Below are positions 1 through 9,762 of a DNA stretch of 64,000 nt, piece after piece. The position numbers and the translations under genes are program-made. The stretch spans positions 41,833,738 through 41,897,737 of the forward strand of contig NC_052612.1 of assembly GCF_016545825.1 (NCBI RefSeq). Reading direction: 5' to 3'. The notes under the pieces are model-generated. The model ran no database searches. It was given only the letters and a program-made list of their open reading frames with translations, and was not told the origin of the DNA. Within the stretch, counting starts at the first letter, position 1. Each line of letters begins with the position of its first letter. The stretch comes from Eucalyptus grandis (taxonomy: Eukaryota; Streptophyta; Magnoliopsida; Myrtales; Myrtaceae).

Positions 1-288
1 AACCAATCATCGATGATTAGCAACGGTGGATGGTCGCGGGGCAATGGTCAACGGTGGCAGCGGTGGAAGAAGAAGAGAGGAGGAAGAAGAACAAGAAGAA
101 AAGAAGAAGAGAAAAAAAGAAAAAAAAACAAATTTGGGTTGGGTTGATTCTGAAATTGTTCCCGAAAAAAAAGAAGCAACTTTCTTTTATCCATTGATTA
201 TGTTCCAAATCTATTTTCCATAACAAAAAATTTACCAAAAGGTTTTTATTCCAAATCTATTCTTAAGAGCAAAAAGATAGAATCGGTT
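1..288. mobile_element. Truncated Harbinger-like foldback element (right arm)
   Basis: A GA-rich stretch (60-130) leads into an AT-rich arm with 'ttccaaatctatt', 'ttaccaaaa' and 'ttcttaagagcaaaaa' modules. The same modules occur in the right arm of the element at 26881-27700. The left part lies outside the window. The arm stops near 288 where plastid-derived sequence begins, so the terminal repeat appears lost. Open frames here are low-complexity Glu/Lys/Arg or Phe/Leu translations. Confidence 0.5.
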
Positions 289-289
289 A

Positions 290-511
290 CTACTTGGCAA
301 ATTGCCAAACTCGTCCTAAAACCTAAGGGTTCCTCCACAAGGTTCATCCACGGAGGGTGAGTTAGGACTTAAGATTAGGCCGAAAGGTGTAGTCGATGGA
401 CAACATATGGATATTCCTGTCTACCCCTTGTTGGTACTGAGGGACAGAGGAGGCTAAGTTAGCCGAAAGATAGTTATCGGTTCAAGGACGCAAGGTGCCC
501 CTAATGTTATA
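290..511 (+). pseudogene. Nuclear plastid DNA (NUPT): fragment of chloroplast 23S rRNA
   Basis: The text matches the conserved plastid 23S rRNA segment that runs from 'cctaagggttcctcc' through 'gtagtcgatggacaac' and 'ccccttgttggt' to 'agccgaaagat' and 'gcaaggtgcccct'. Differences from the plastid sequence as I recall it are mostly C-to-T and G-to-A, as expected when a nuclear plastid insert decays through cytosine methylation. About 220 bases survive. They end near 'gtgcccctaatgtta', followed by an A-tract. It cannot make a functional rRNA. The identification is from memory of the conserved rRNA text; a BLASTN against any angiosperm plastome would settle it. Confidence 0.85.
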
Positions 512-529
512 TTAAAAAAAAAAAATCCT

Positions 530-969
530 AATGGGCATGGTAAAGGACACATTAGCGAAGGACAAAATTAGGATTTTCCGCTCGCATAAATAATCTTTAA
601 TCTTTTGTTTGGTGATCAATATCGACTTGAGACCTTTTTTATTCGATATAATCTTTAAATTTTTTGCTTGATATGGCCTTTTTGTTACAAGAAAATTAAC
701 AGTGTCCGCTAATGTGGAGGTTCAACGCGGTTAATTTGTCATCAGAGGTCAAAAATTGGCGTTTGAGTGGACCGATAAGCTAGTCTAGATAGTTTGAGGT
801 CAACCTTCTTTTTTTGTTTTTTGTAATTTTTGAACACCCCAATATTTATTTTAATTAAGTGAATCAAACGCTTCCTACTCACCACCCCTATCCGCCGTGG
901 CTTGTCTCGAAGAACATGGCCATCAAAACTCAGCAGTTACCGCCGTCATCACCAAACTTAAAGATAAGT
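530..969. repeat. Dispersed repeat, copy A, first part
   Basis: This block is closely similar to 30655-31096. Shared landmarks in order are 'cctaatgggca', 'ttccgctcgc', 'ttggtgatcaatatc', 'gtgtccgctaatgtggaggt', 'gaacaccccaatatttattt' and 'gaatcaaacgcttcctactc'. In the other copy the sequence continues directly into the equivalent of 4797 onward. Here the two halves are separated by about 3.8 kb. No coding potential is seen. Confidence 0.8.
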
Positions 970-1302
970 ATAGTTGTTTGGTCAAGATGGCTCTCAAACC
1001 AAATACCTTTCATAGAAAAAGAGTTTTCTTTGGATTTATTATTTATATAAGGTCCTGTATCACTTCGGAAAAGAGGCTATACATTTTAATACAACTACAA
1101 TAAAATAAAGGATAAATCTAAAGTAATTGAAAGTAAATGTAAATAGGGATAAGTAAAAATAGCTAAAATTGAGTGTACTTATGTCTATTGTGCAAATGTG
1201 TAATCCTTTACAATGATGTTTTCTCGGCTACTTATAGTCTAGCATTATGAATAACTGTCCCTTGGTGATTGTTACTTCAATTTCAAATATCCTGGAATCT
1301 TC

Positions 1303-1803
1303 TGTAGAAAATTATTCACACAAATAATTAATTAATTAAGAAGAATCAAATCCATATATGACTATAAAACACCAAAATCGATAAACACGGCAAAATTAAA
1401 ATGTACTTGTTTGAGCCATTGTTTACTTGAAAAAAATAGATTACTATGATACCAGAGATCTATTGGAATGCCAGATCTTCATTTCTATGACCTATTTCAG
1501 TATAACAGTTTTCAATGGAATTAAACAACTAATAGGTATAACCTACCATTTTATAGGCTGGATAGGGGACATAGTAAACCCTAATTAATAACGTGTCAAC
1601 CGAACCATTCCCATTACAGGCTTCAGTTAAACACAATTGCCTACACCTTACTGCTCAACTAGCTCATTATTAATAAATGTCAATACCCAATTCAATAAGA
1701 TACTTCTAGGGTTTAACAAATATTGAAATATCTATTAACCCAATTATTTAAAATAGAAAATTAATTAATTAATGTAAGCTCATATTATAGAAAATTTTTA
1801 ACA
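1303..1803 (-). repeat. LTR (3' LTR of the minus-strand element)
   Basis: 501 bp beginning TGTAGAAAATT and ending TTTTTAACA on the plus strand. It aligns along its length with 4092-4562, sharing 'ataccagagatctattggaatg', 'ataacagttttcaatgg' and 'ctagggtttaacaaatatt'. It keeps about 30 bases near its left edge that the other LTR has lost. Confidence 0.85.
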
Positions 1804-3159
1804 TGTTCCCACCTGGGCTACATTAATTTATTTATTTTTATTTTGAAAATGATTTTATGTTGAAAATGACACTATCGAGTTTATAACTGAATTTTTTGTT
1901 TTATGTGACCATAACTTTAAAAAATAATATTCCAATAACAACATCTTAAAACCAATCCAATCCTATATAATCTCAATAAAGGACTATGGAAATCAATGTA
2001 TTAAGAAAATACCACAACACATGACATTCCATAATCACATATAATAAGCATTATATTTTCATGGATTATAGACCTAGTAGTGTAGTATGAAATAGTGCCA
2101 ACATATGATCGATTCTCAATGTAATTTCTCAACAACGACATGAAACAATATGGAATATTAGATCTTATAATTAGTGACATCCATTTTTAAACTAATTTTT
2201 TTTAAATATATTGTTTTATATTTCTATTTCATAGTCAACAGGAAAAAATGATAACAATAGAGTTAATAATAATAATCATTAAAATAAATGCTTTAATAGA
2301 TATCATCAAAGCATTATTAGTTTGCATATAACTATAATATCCAGAAATACAAATTATATAGCTCCCACTAACAAAAGAAATCAAAAGAATCTAAAACACA
2401 CATTCTTCACATGCTTTTTAAACAAAATGAGTCGTAAGCTTTTTGTTAGAGGATTAATCAATATGGACTCAATTTTGATATTCTTGATCACAATGTCTCC
2501 TTTCTTGACTAAATCTTTAACAGTATAATTTTTATCCAATTACAATTTTAACAGTAGCATTATTGTTATTTACAGAAAAGGTAACTGTTTGTCACACATA
2601 ATACAATAAAATCAATTATGGGTAATAAGCAATTCAACAAAAATAATTAGTACATTATAAACTCCCCTTTGGGCAGAGTGTACAATGCACCATTATTTCC
2701 TACAGTATGAAGTTTGTAAAGCAACAATAAGGATAATTACATATAATTGTCAATGATCTATCCCATTTGGATAGACAAATCTTTTAAATTATACATCTCC
2801 ATTATCACAACATAGAGAGGAAATTATATATATTTTTCAAAACATTTATTCCCTTTGAACAGATAAATATTTTTCAATTATACATCCCCATCTTTTAAAT
2901 TTGGGAATTAATCTTCATGTTATTTTCCAAATTAACATACACAATAACCTCCTTTGAGTGAATTATTGTATATACTAATTTTTTTTTTTATTAATAGGGA
3001 ACTCCAAAAATTTATGACCAAAATTCATCGAACAATATGAAGTACTCTACAACATGTGCTTCCTAGGATCATATTGCATTTATCAAACAACAGTTTATTG
3101 CCACAATTTTTTTTTAAAAATTACATTATATTTTATTATTTTATTATTATTTTAATATT

Positions 3160-3480
3160 TCAGACCCTCCGGCGGGCCCTGACCTTCGCTCGGCCTGTAG
3201 ACCCGCAGGAACCCACACAGGCCACTTGGAACGGGCCCATCTTTGTTTGAATTAAAATGGCCCAAGATTGGGCTATAGGCCCAAAGGAGAAAATGGGCTT
3301 ATGCCCAAAACTCTTGGTTCTGGGTTCACGCCCACAGCCTCTCTTTTCTTTGGTTCATGGGCGTGAGCCCAGAACCTTTATTTTGTTCTTGGTTTTGGGC
3401 TTACGCCCAGAACCCTTTTTTTTTTTAATTCTTTTAATGGGCGTGAGCCCAATTTGATGGCTCGGCTTGGCTGGAGATCT
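3160..3480. repeat. GGGC(T/G)TGAGCCC-type short inverted repeats inside the LTR element
   Basis: A GC-richer island in an AT-rich interior. It carries at least three near-palindromic modules built on 'gggcttacgccca' / 'gggcgtgagcccag', around 3295-3310, 3355-3375, 3395-3415 and 3436-3452. The modules can pair with each other to form stem-loops. In a non-coding retroelement such a block could be an RNA packaging or dimerisation structure; that is inference. Confidence 0.55.
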
Positions 3481-4077
3481 TCTTCAACCTCTAACCGGTT
3501 CACGAAGTCTTAAAACCGGGTCATACAACCTGGTTTCAACCCGAACATCAAAAAACTTATATAATAATTGATTTTTGATAAAATTTCTTCATGGGTCTTG
3601 CATCTAATATTATTATAATTGACTAGAATTAATAAAACGAAGAACAAACGAAGAAATTAATCATATTCAAGCTTCAAGGTTTCGGATCTAAGCCTCCCAT
3701 GGCCGAATTTCGGATTTCTAATGTTTAAGCTCAAAAAGCTTATCTTAATGCAACAAAAGGATGCTAAAATATATATATAACAATACCTATACAACGCTTT
3801 ATAACGAATATCAATCAATTGCAAGTAATTTGAAAATTCTAGAACTTTTTTGAGGTATAAACCTATAATTTCAAATTTAAAATTCTAACTCAATTCTCAA
3901 CGAATATAAACAAATTATATATGGTTAGAATGATCTCGACATGTAGAACAAAAAACCTATGGTTTTAGGATCAATCGAGCAAAAAATCCAGACAAAAAAA
4001 TACCGATAATATTTGGCTCAAAGAGGAAAATTTCGAATTTGTCCATAATTTTTTTTTTCTACAATCATATATGATTT

Positions 4078-4089
4078 GCTTTGATACCA
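4078..4089 (-). other. tRNA-iMet primer-binding site
   Basis: The minus strand reads TGGTATCAAAGC, one mismatch from the canonical plant iMet site TGGTATCAGAGC. It lies two bases inside the LTR at 4092-4562, the usual position for priming minus-strand DNA synthesis. This makes 4092-4562 the 5' LTR. Confidence 0.85.
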
Positions 4090-4091
4090 CA

Positions 4092-4562
4092 TGTATTAAT
4101 TAATCAAGAAGAATCGAATTCATATATGACTGTAAAACACCAAAATCGATCAACACAGCGGAATTAAAACGTATCTGTTTGAACCATTGCTTCACTTGAA
4201 GAAAAATAAATCACTTCGATACCAGAGATCTATTGGAATGTCAAATCTTCATCTCTATGATCTATTTCACTATAACAGTTTTCAATGGGATTAAGCAACT
4301 GATATGTATAACCTACATTTTTATAGGTTAAAGAGAGGACCTAGGAAACCCTAATTAATAGTGTATCAACTGAGTCATTCTCATTATAGGCTTCAGTTAA
4401 ACACAATTACCTACTTTACTGCTTAACTAGACCCATTATTAATAGATGCCAATACACAATTCAATAAGATCACTCTAGGGTTTAACAAATATTATAACTT
4501 GATTATTTAAAATAGAAAACTAATTAATTAATGTAAGCCTATTTTATAGAAAATTTCCAACA
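4092..4562 (-). repeat. LTR (5' LTR of the minus-strand element)
   Basis: 471 bp, TGTATTAATT...TTTCCAACA on the plus strand. It is the partner of 1303-1803, with scattered substitutions and a deletion of about 30 bp just after TGTA. That divergence indicates an insertion that is not very recent. Confidence 0.85.
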
Positions 4563-4796
4563 TCTTCGACAGCACACCCATAACCACGTTATTCTACCTG
4601 CAAAGCCGTCGATATCACATCTTGAATAACCACCTTTATCCTTATCTTCTTGTTTTTGAGCAATAATTGATACCGGTTCATCGAAACCTATGATAACGAC
4701 CTCCTTTGGATCTTTTTGGGCTCACTTTATAAGTCTCAGGCTTATTGAGCCTTATCTTTCACCTTGGCCCACCAAGTCATTTTCGGTGTTAACAAT

Positions 4797-5760
4797 AACA
4801 TAAGTTTTATAACTTTTATATGACATTTACTTAAGTGTCATAATTTTTTTTTCGATTACTTAAGTGCCATAACTTCTACAAAACACTAATTTGTGTCATA
4901 ATTTTGAGTTTATCATTTGAGTATCATGAATTTTTAAGAATGTTTACGCAAGTGTCAAAATTTGACTTGGTATGCAACTTGCGATGAACTTTTTTTAACA
5001 GTTGTGATACTCAAATGATTGAAAAAAAAATATGGTACTCAAGTAAGCATTGTACATAATACATAAGTTATATTACTCAAGTGATCAAAAAAGAAGTTAG
5101 AATACTTAGGCTCCATTCATTTTGTGAAAAAAATAACAATATTTTCTTGTATTTTCCACGGTTTGGAATCTGGTTTGATTATATTGGAAAAATTACCAAA
5201 AAAATCAATTTTTTTTTTTTTTTTATTTTTTACAAAGTTAAAATTTTAATTATTTTTTTATTTAAAAAATCAAATATTTATTGTTTTTAATTTCCTTCCT
5301 CCTCCTTCCTCTGTTGGCCTCTTCCCTTAGCAATGGCTAGCAGTCCAACGACTAGCCAAGATGTGGGTTAGCAAGCTTGAGGCTCGGCTGATCCAAGCGA
5401 GCTCAAGGGCCACCGAGGCCAACGAGCGGGTTAGGCAGCTCGGGCCTTGCCATATCTAGCGAGCTAGGCAAGGCTTGTGCTCAAGCCTCACTGGCCTATG
5501 ACAAGACTTGACTTGGCCTATGGCAGACGATCGATTGAGGAAGAAGGCAAAAAAAAAAGTGAAAAATATATAAAAAATAATTAAAAATTTGAATTAAAAA
5601 TAATAAAAAGAAAACATAAAAATAAAAGGAAAAAGTGTTTGATGAAAGTTGGTGAGCTAAAAGAAGATATACAAAACATTTTTCATTTTTTGTATCATAA
5701 ATCGGTTTCACAGACCAAATCAAATCACCTTTCACAACTCGATTTGTTAGATAGAATTTA
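4797..5760. repeat. Dispersed repeat, copy A, second part, with foldback-like core
   Basis: Matches 31101-31990. The first 290 bases repeat 'acttaagtgtcataa', 'cttctacaaaacactaatttgtgt' and 'caagtgtcaaaatttgacttggtat'. From about 5096 follows a TIR-like segment ('aggctccattcattttgtg'), an AT-rich arm, a short GC-rich core (5330-5510) and an opposing AT-rich arm. This is the same architecture as other foldback elements in the window. No gene. Confidence 0.65.
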
Positions 5761-6530
5761 TTTCATATAGCATTTCACAAATCAATACATATAACATTTC
5801 ACAAACCATACGCAAAGTTAAGAGCTTTTTGTAATTCTTTTATAAAAAGGTTTTGCAAACTCAATATATATAATCATTTTCAACTTCACTCATCAATCAA
5901 TACATATAATTAGACATTTCTCGCACCATTTGGGAATCCATTTCACATACTCATAATATCTTGAGACGTATTTCATAGAATGTATTTGAAATCATCCACA
6001 AATAACTAAAAAGTAATAAATGCCCAATTCGAAATTATGTATCAAATGCTATGCACTTAACTTTTGCCCTTTAGCCAAATCATATCATGCACATAATGTG
6101 TCTCATGGTTTTCATTTTAAAATATAAGTTTATATATTCAAAGAAAAGATAGTATTACTCACTTGGAAATGCCCACAACGTAACTATACACGGCCGACAA
6201 TCTTGTAATCCTAACAAATAAATAAGAATTGATGTCAAAATCAAATAAAATACCACAACAACTACAAACTGGATGAACTATGCTTAAATGCTAGCAAAAC
6301 AATTCCCACTCTACAAATGGCAATCCCAAAGCGATTATTCACACTGCTCGAAACGCAGAACTCATACGCGAAACCCTAAAATTCTCCATCTAACCACACC
6401 ATTGCTCTAAATCAACTCTCATCAAACCCAATCGGTTCATAACGCCATAATTCACCATTTCCATAAAATCCCAAAGTTCAAGACCCCAAAAATCAGCCCC
6501 CACTCTTCTCCCTTAACTCCGTCTCTCTTC
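5761..6530. other. Intergenic, no gene seen
   Basis: AT-rich sequence with repeated 'catttcaca' motifs (5765-5960), then a gradual change to CT-rich sequence (6480-6610). No long open frame, tRNA or recognisable element. Confidence 0.6.
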
Positions 6531-7660
6531 CCTTTACTCTCTGTCCTCCCCTCCGTTTCTGCGCACAACTCCCTTGGCTCCCCCTCTTCTCTCTCCACTT
6601 CTCTTTTCTTTCTCTTGCGTCTGCCATGGCTCGAGCTCGAGTCTGCTCATGGCCGCTTCAGGTCGAGGAGGGACGGTGCGCCGCCGGACGGAGACCGCAT
6701 TGAGCTTCGTTTGCAGTGAGATGGCTTGAGGCCGAGCTCGAAACTCGAGCGCTAACCAAAGCTCCGAGTTTGAGGTCGAGCAAGTGTTGTCCATGGCTGG
6801 CTGCGAGTGTCGTCCATGGTGGACGGGAAGAAACAATACCCAGGAACAGGCGAGGACGACCCACGTGATGAAATCGCATTAAATAAGGAAACCGAAGCCG
6901 ACCCGACACGCCTACGCGTCCGTTTACAAAACCCATTTGCTCATTTCCTCCTCCCAGTTCCGCGTCCGACCCCGCCTGCTGAAATTCTTCAAGGAAGTTT
7001 GGGTTTTTATTTTTCATTTCATCTTCCTTGTCCGTCTGCCCGTTCGGTTGTCGTCCCATAGACCATTTGGGAGATGGGTCTGATCTTCTCGAGCAAGTCC
7101 TTGCGTTCCGCCACCCCCCCGCACAGGCCGTGACAGCCATGTATGAGCGTCGGCGTGCTTGTGAGCCCCTTGATCATATGCCCGCCGAACCGCGCAAGGT
7201 CCCCGCGAGGCATCGGCGTGAAGCCTCCCGCTTCCGCCTGTCCATGGTCCGGACCCTTTCGGCGTCTCCGCCTTTGGATTGCGAAGAAGAACAGCGTGGC
7301 GACGACCAGCTCGTGGCCGCCACCGCCTTGACAATCGTCTTGCTTGAGGACGATGACGAGTCCGACGGCGCTTGGAGCGAGTCTATTACGGAAGGAGGAG
7401 GAGAGTTGGTGACGGTGGTGGCGGTTGGAGAAAAGAGAAGTAGAGAGGGAAGAGGGAGAGAGAGCGTCGCAGGCAGAAAAAAAGAGAAGTAGAGAGAAAA
7501 GAGGGAGAGAGAGTTGTCGCAGAAACGGAGGGGAGGAGAGAGAGTAAAGGGGAGAGAGACGGAGCGTTAACGGAGAAGTGGAGCCTGACAGGTGGGCCCA
7601 AATTTGCCACGTGTCGACTTCTCTATGGTCTTACATTTCGCCTACTCCAACCTACCCAAT
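6531..7660. other. GC-rich island upstream of the BAHD gene; unrecognised coding potential
   Basis: The base composition resembles the BAHD gene that follows. Long frames overlap on both strands: 7028-7492 plus, 7014-7334 and 6658-7140 minus. One minus frame stays open from about 7490 to 7019; its translation includes GGHMIKGLTSTPTLIHGCHG and LLEKIRPISQMVYG. I recognise no family in any frame. The overlapping open frames may reflect only high GC. Purine-rich tracts at 7425-7560 (GAGAGA) look like transcribed leader or promoter sequence. It could be a degraded gene, a 5' leader or regulatory DNA. Confidence 0.35.
7608..7613. promoter_or_regulatory. G-box (CACGTG) upstream of BAHD gene
   Basis: A perfect CACGTG palindrome in the context GCCACGTGTC, also ABRE-like, 209 bases before the chosen ATG at 7822. 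bZIP and bHLH factors bind this core. Position fits a promoter element, but a 6-bp match also occurs by chance. Confidence 0.4.
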
Positions 7661-7821
7661 ATTTTCTCACCCCCCTCCAAGTGAAGTGGGGTCCACGCGC
7701 CAGTACCGTACCGCGTCAGCCGAACATGGTCCATACGTACATTCGGAGTGTCATCGCAAGCAGCTTTCTCGCGGGAATGACATACGATTCTAGATCGACC
7801 GAGAGAGTTCCCGAGTCCAAG

Positions 7822-9324
7822 ATGAGCACCGCCGTCCCCGACCGGAAAGTCCGCATCGTCTCATCCACCGCCGTCAAACCGTCTTCTCCCACCCCTCCCC
7901 ACCGCCGCACCCTCAACCTCTCCCTCCTCGACCAGCTCTTCCCCGCCGGCTGGTCCCACAGCCTCCTCTTCTACGCCCGCCCCGGCGGCGGCGGCGAGTC
8001 GCTCTCCAGCCGCATGCGGGCCTCTCTCTGCGAAACCCTCACCGATTTCTACCCCTTGGCCGGCCGGCTCAGGGGCAGCGCCCGCATCGACTGCAACGAC
8101 GAGGGCGCGTACTGGGTCGAGGCCCGAGCCGACCTCCGGCTTGCCGACGTCCTCGCCCGGCCCGATGGGACGTTGCTCGCCCAGTTCCTCCCTTCCTCTC
8201 ACCCGGAGACGTCGCTGTTGGCCGCCATGGGGTGCCTCCTGATTGTCCAGATCACCACCTTCACCTGCGGCGGCGTCGCCGTCGCCGCCTGCGGCTCGCA
8301 CAAGCTCTTGGACGGGTCCTCGCTGGCGTTCTTCCTCCGGAGCTGGTCGGCGAGATCCGCCGGGAGGCTCGAGGGCGGCCGGCCCCCTCCTCCGAGGTTC
8401 CTCGGGGACTCGCTCGTGGGGCCCAAGGAGGTGCCCTTCATGCTGTCGGACTACGCCGGCATGGAGAGCTGCGCGACGCGGAGGTTTGTGTTCCACCGGT
8501 CCAAGATTTCCGCCCTCAGGGCCGAAGCGGTCCGCTCTGCTCGGCCAGGCGAGTCGACTCGGTTCACGAGGGTCGAGCTCGTGCTGGCGCTCATCGTCAG
8601 ATGCGCCCTGGCTGCCTCGCGGTCTGTGACCGGGTCCTCGCGTCACCCGACCCTGCTGCGCCAGATGGTGAACCTCCGGAACCGAATGTCGCCGGCCCTG
8701 CGAGACAACGACGTCGTCGGGAATCTCGCCTTCGGCATCAACATACTATACGAGAACAGCGAGTCGACATTCCACGAGCTGGTCTCGAACATCAGGAGGG
8801 AAATGATCAGTTTCACCAAGGGAGCTCAAGCGAGCGGGTCCGACAGTGGCGAGCTCATGTCCATAGCGTGCGGGTCGATCGGGAGTAAGTACATCACATC
8901 AAACTTATTACGCTAATAAATCAAGCCAATCACGAATCTGCTCATTGTCATCAAACTTATTAATCAAGCCAATCACGAATCTGCTCATTTGTCTCGTCTG
9001 ACGATGTTAATTGCGATTGCAGCGGCGGGCAACTTCTTCGGAAAATGGAAGGAGGAGTCGAGGTTTTACAGGTGCTCGAGCCTGTGTGGGTTCCGGCTCT
9101 ACGAGGTCGACTTCGGGTCCGGGAAGCCGGCGTGGCTGACGTCGCTGAGCCTCGCGAAGAACTTCGTGTACATGGTGGACGCGAAGGGTGGGGACGGGAT
9201 CGATGCGTGGGTGACGCTGGACCGGCGCGACATGGCCGTTTTCGAGCGCGACGAGGAGCTCCTCACCTACGCCACCCCGAACCCCGGCGTCGTGCACCAT
9301 GTAATGCATCATTCTCGGTTCTGA
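7822..9324 (+). CDS. BAHD-family acyltransferase (vinorine synthase-like), 2 exons
   Basis: Predicted soluble, acyl-CoA-dependent acyltransferase that would transfer an acyl group to an alcohol or amine of a specialised metabolite. Exon 1 is 7822-8884, the intron 8885-9022 (GTAAGT...GCAG), exon 2 9023-9324. They join in phase to give 454 codons, a normal BAHD length. ATG 7822 (MSTAVPDRKVRIVSS) was chosen over in-frame ATGs at 7726 and 7777 because the family start, basic residues then KPSSPTPPH, follows at once. The catalytic HxxxD is His160-Asp164 (SHKLLDGSS). The structural DFGWG motif near the C-terminus is DFGSG (384-388), with Trp replaced by Ser. YPLAGRLR (77-84) is the conserved early motif. 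The family resembles clade III enzymes (vinorine synthase, stemmadenine O-acetyltransferase types); the substrate cannot be read from sequence. No neighbouring pathway genes. Confidence 0.9.
8897..8989 (+). repeat. Tandem duplication within the BAHD intron
   Basis: Two copies of a 41-50-base unit starting 'catcaaacttatta' and ending 'cacgaatctgctcatt' occupy 8897-8946 and 8949-8989. The first copy has 9 extra bases. They make up most of the 138-bp intron. Apart from the indel they are nearly identical, so the duplication is recent. Confidence 0.85.
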
Positions 9325-9762
9325 TCGCTGCTTGATGAACGGACCGTGAAATGTTGCTCATTTGAAAATCGAACCTCGTTTGAATTGTCGAGGATAAAAA
9401 ATGTTTTGTACACGGAATCATATCGAGACGGCAGTTGTCTATAATTCATTTGTTTCATAAAAGATAACTAATCATTTGTAGAGAAAATGATTAGTTATTA
9501 TTTGTTTGATGACTCTTGGTATTATCAGTTTCATGAAAATCCTTTTTCAGGAATCGATTGATTTTCTGACAATTTCCTGCCAAGTTGAGACAAAAGTTAC
9601 GACAGATGGAACGGCGACCACAGGATCGGAGCTCAAGTACTTGATGGCTCTAATCTTTTATAAGCGCATTTAAGGTCATCTTGAAGTGGGGCAACTCCAA
9701 AAGATCTCCTAAGAAAAGATGCTCTGAATTTTCGAAAGATTTAAAGAGATCTCTAGAACTAT
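9325..9762. other. BAHD 3' flank, no gene seen
   Basis: Probable 3' UTR and downstream sequence. It contains a small inverted repeat around 9450-9500 ('ataactaatcatttgt' / 'aaatgattagttat'). Confidence 0.5.

Larger units (their letters stand above)
1303..4562 (-). mobile_element. Non-autonomous LTR retrotransposon (LARD/TRIM-like), complete with 5-bp TSD
   Basis: Two direct repeats of about 0.5 kb (1303-1803 and 4092-4562) flank a 2.3-kb interior. The outermost bases are TG...CA. TCTTC occurs immediately outside both ends (1298-1302 and 4563-4567), a perfect target duplication. A primer-binding site complementary to initiator-Met tRNA lies just inside the right LTR on the minus strand (4078-4089). 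A purine-rich tract sits on the same strand beside the left LTR near 1804-1815. Both place the element on the minus strand. I see no gag, protease, integrase or reverse transcriptase in any frame, so it would depend on another element. It interrupts dispersed-repeat copy A. Superfamily is unresolved; the iMet primer site is common in Copia. Confidence 0.88.

Noticed and set aside
8199..8888. Alternative-frame and antisense frames over the BAHD exon, up to 261 codons
   Set aside because: Shadows of a GC-rich true exon whose frame carries HxxxD and family motifs.
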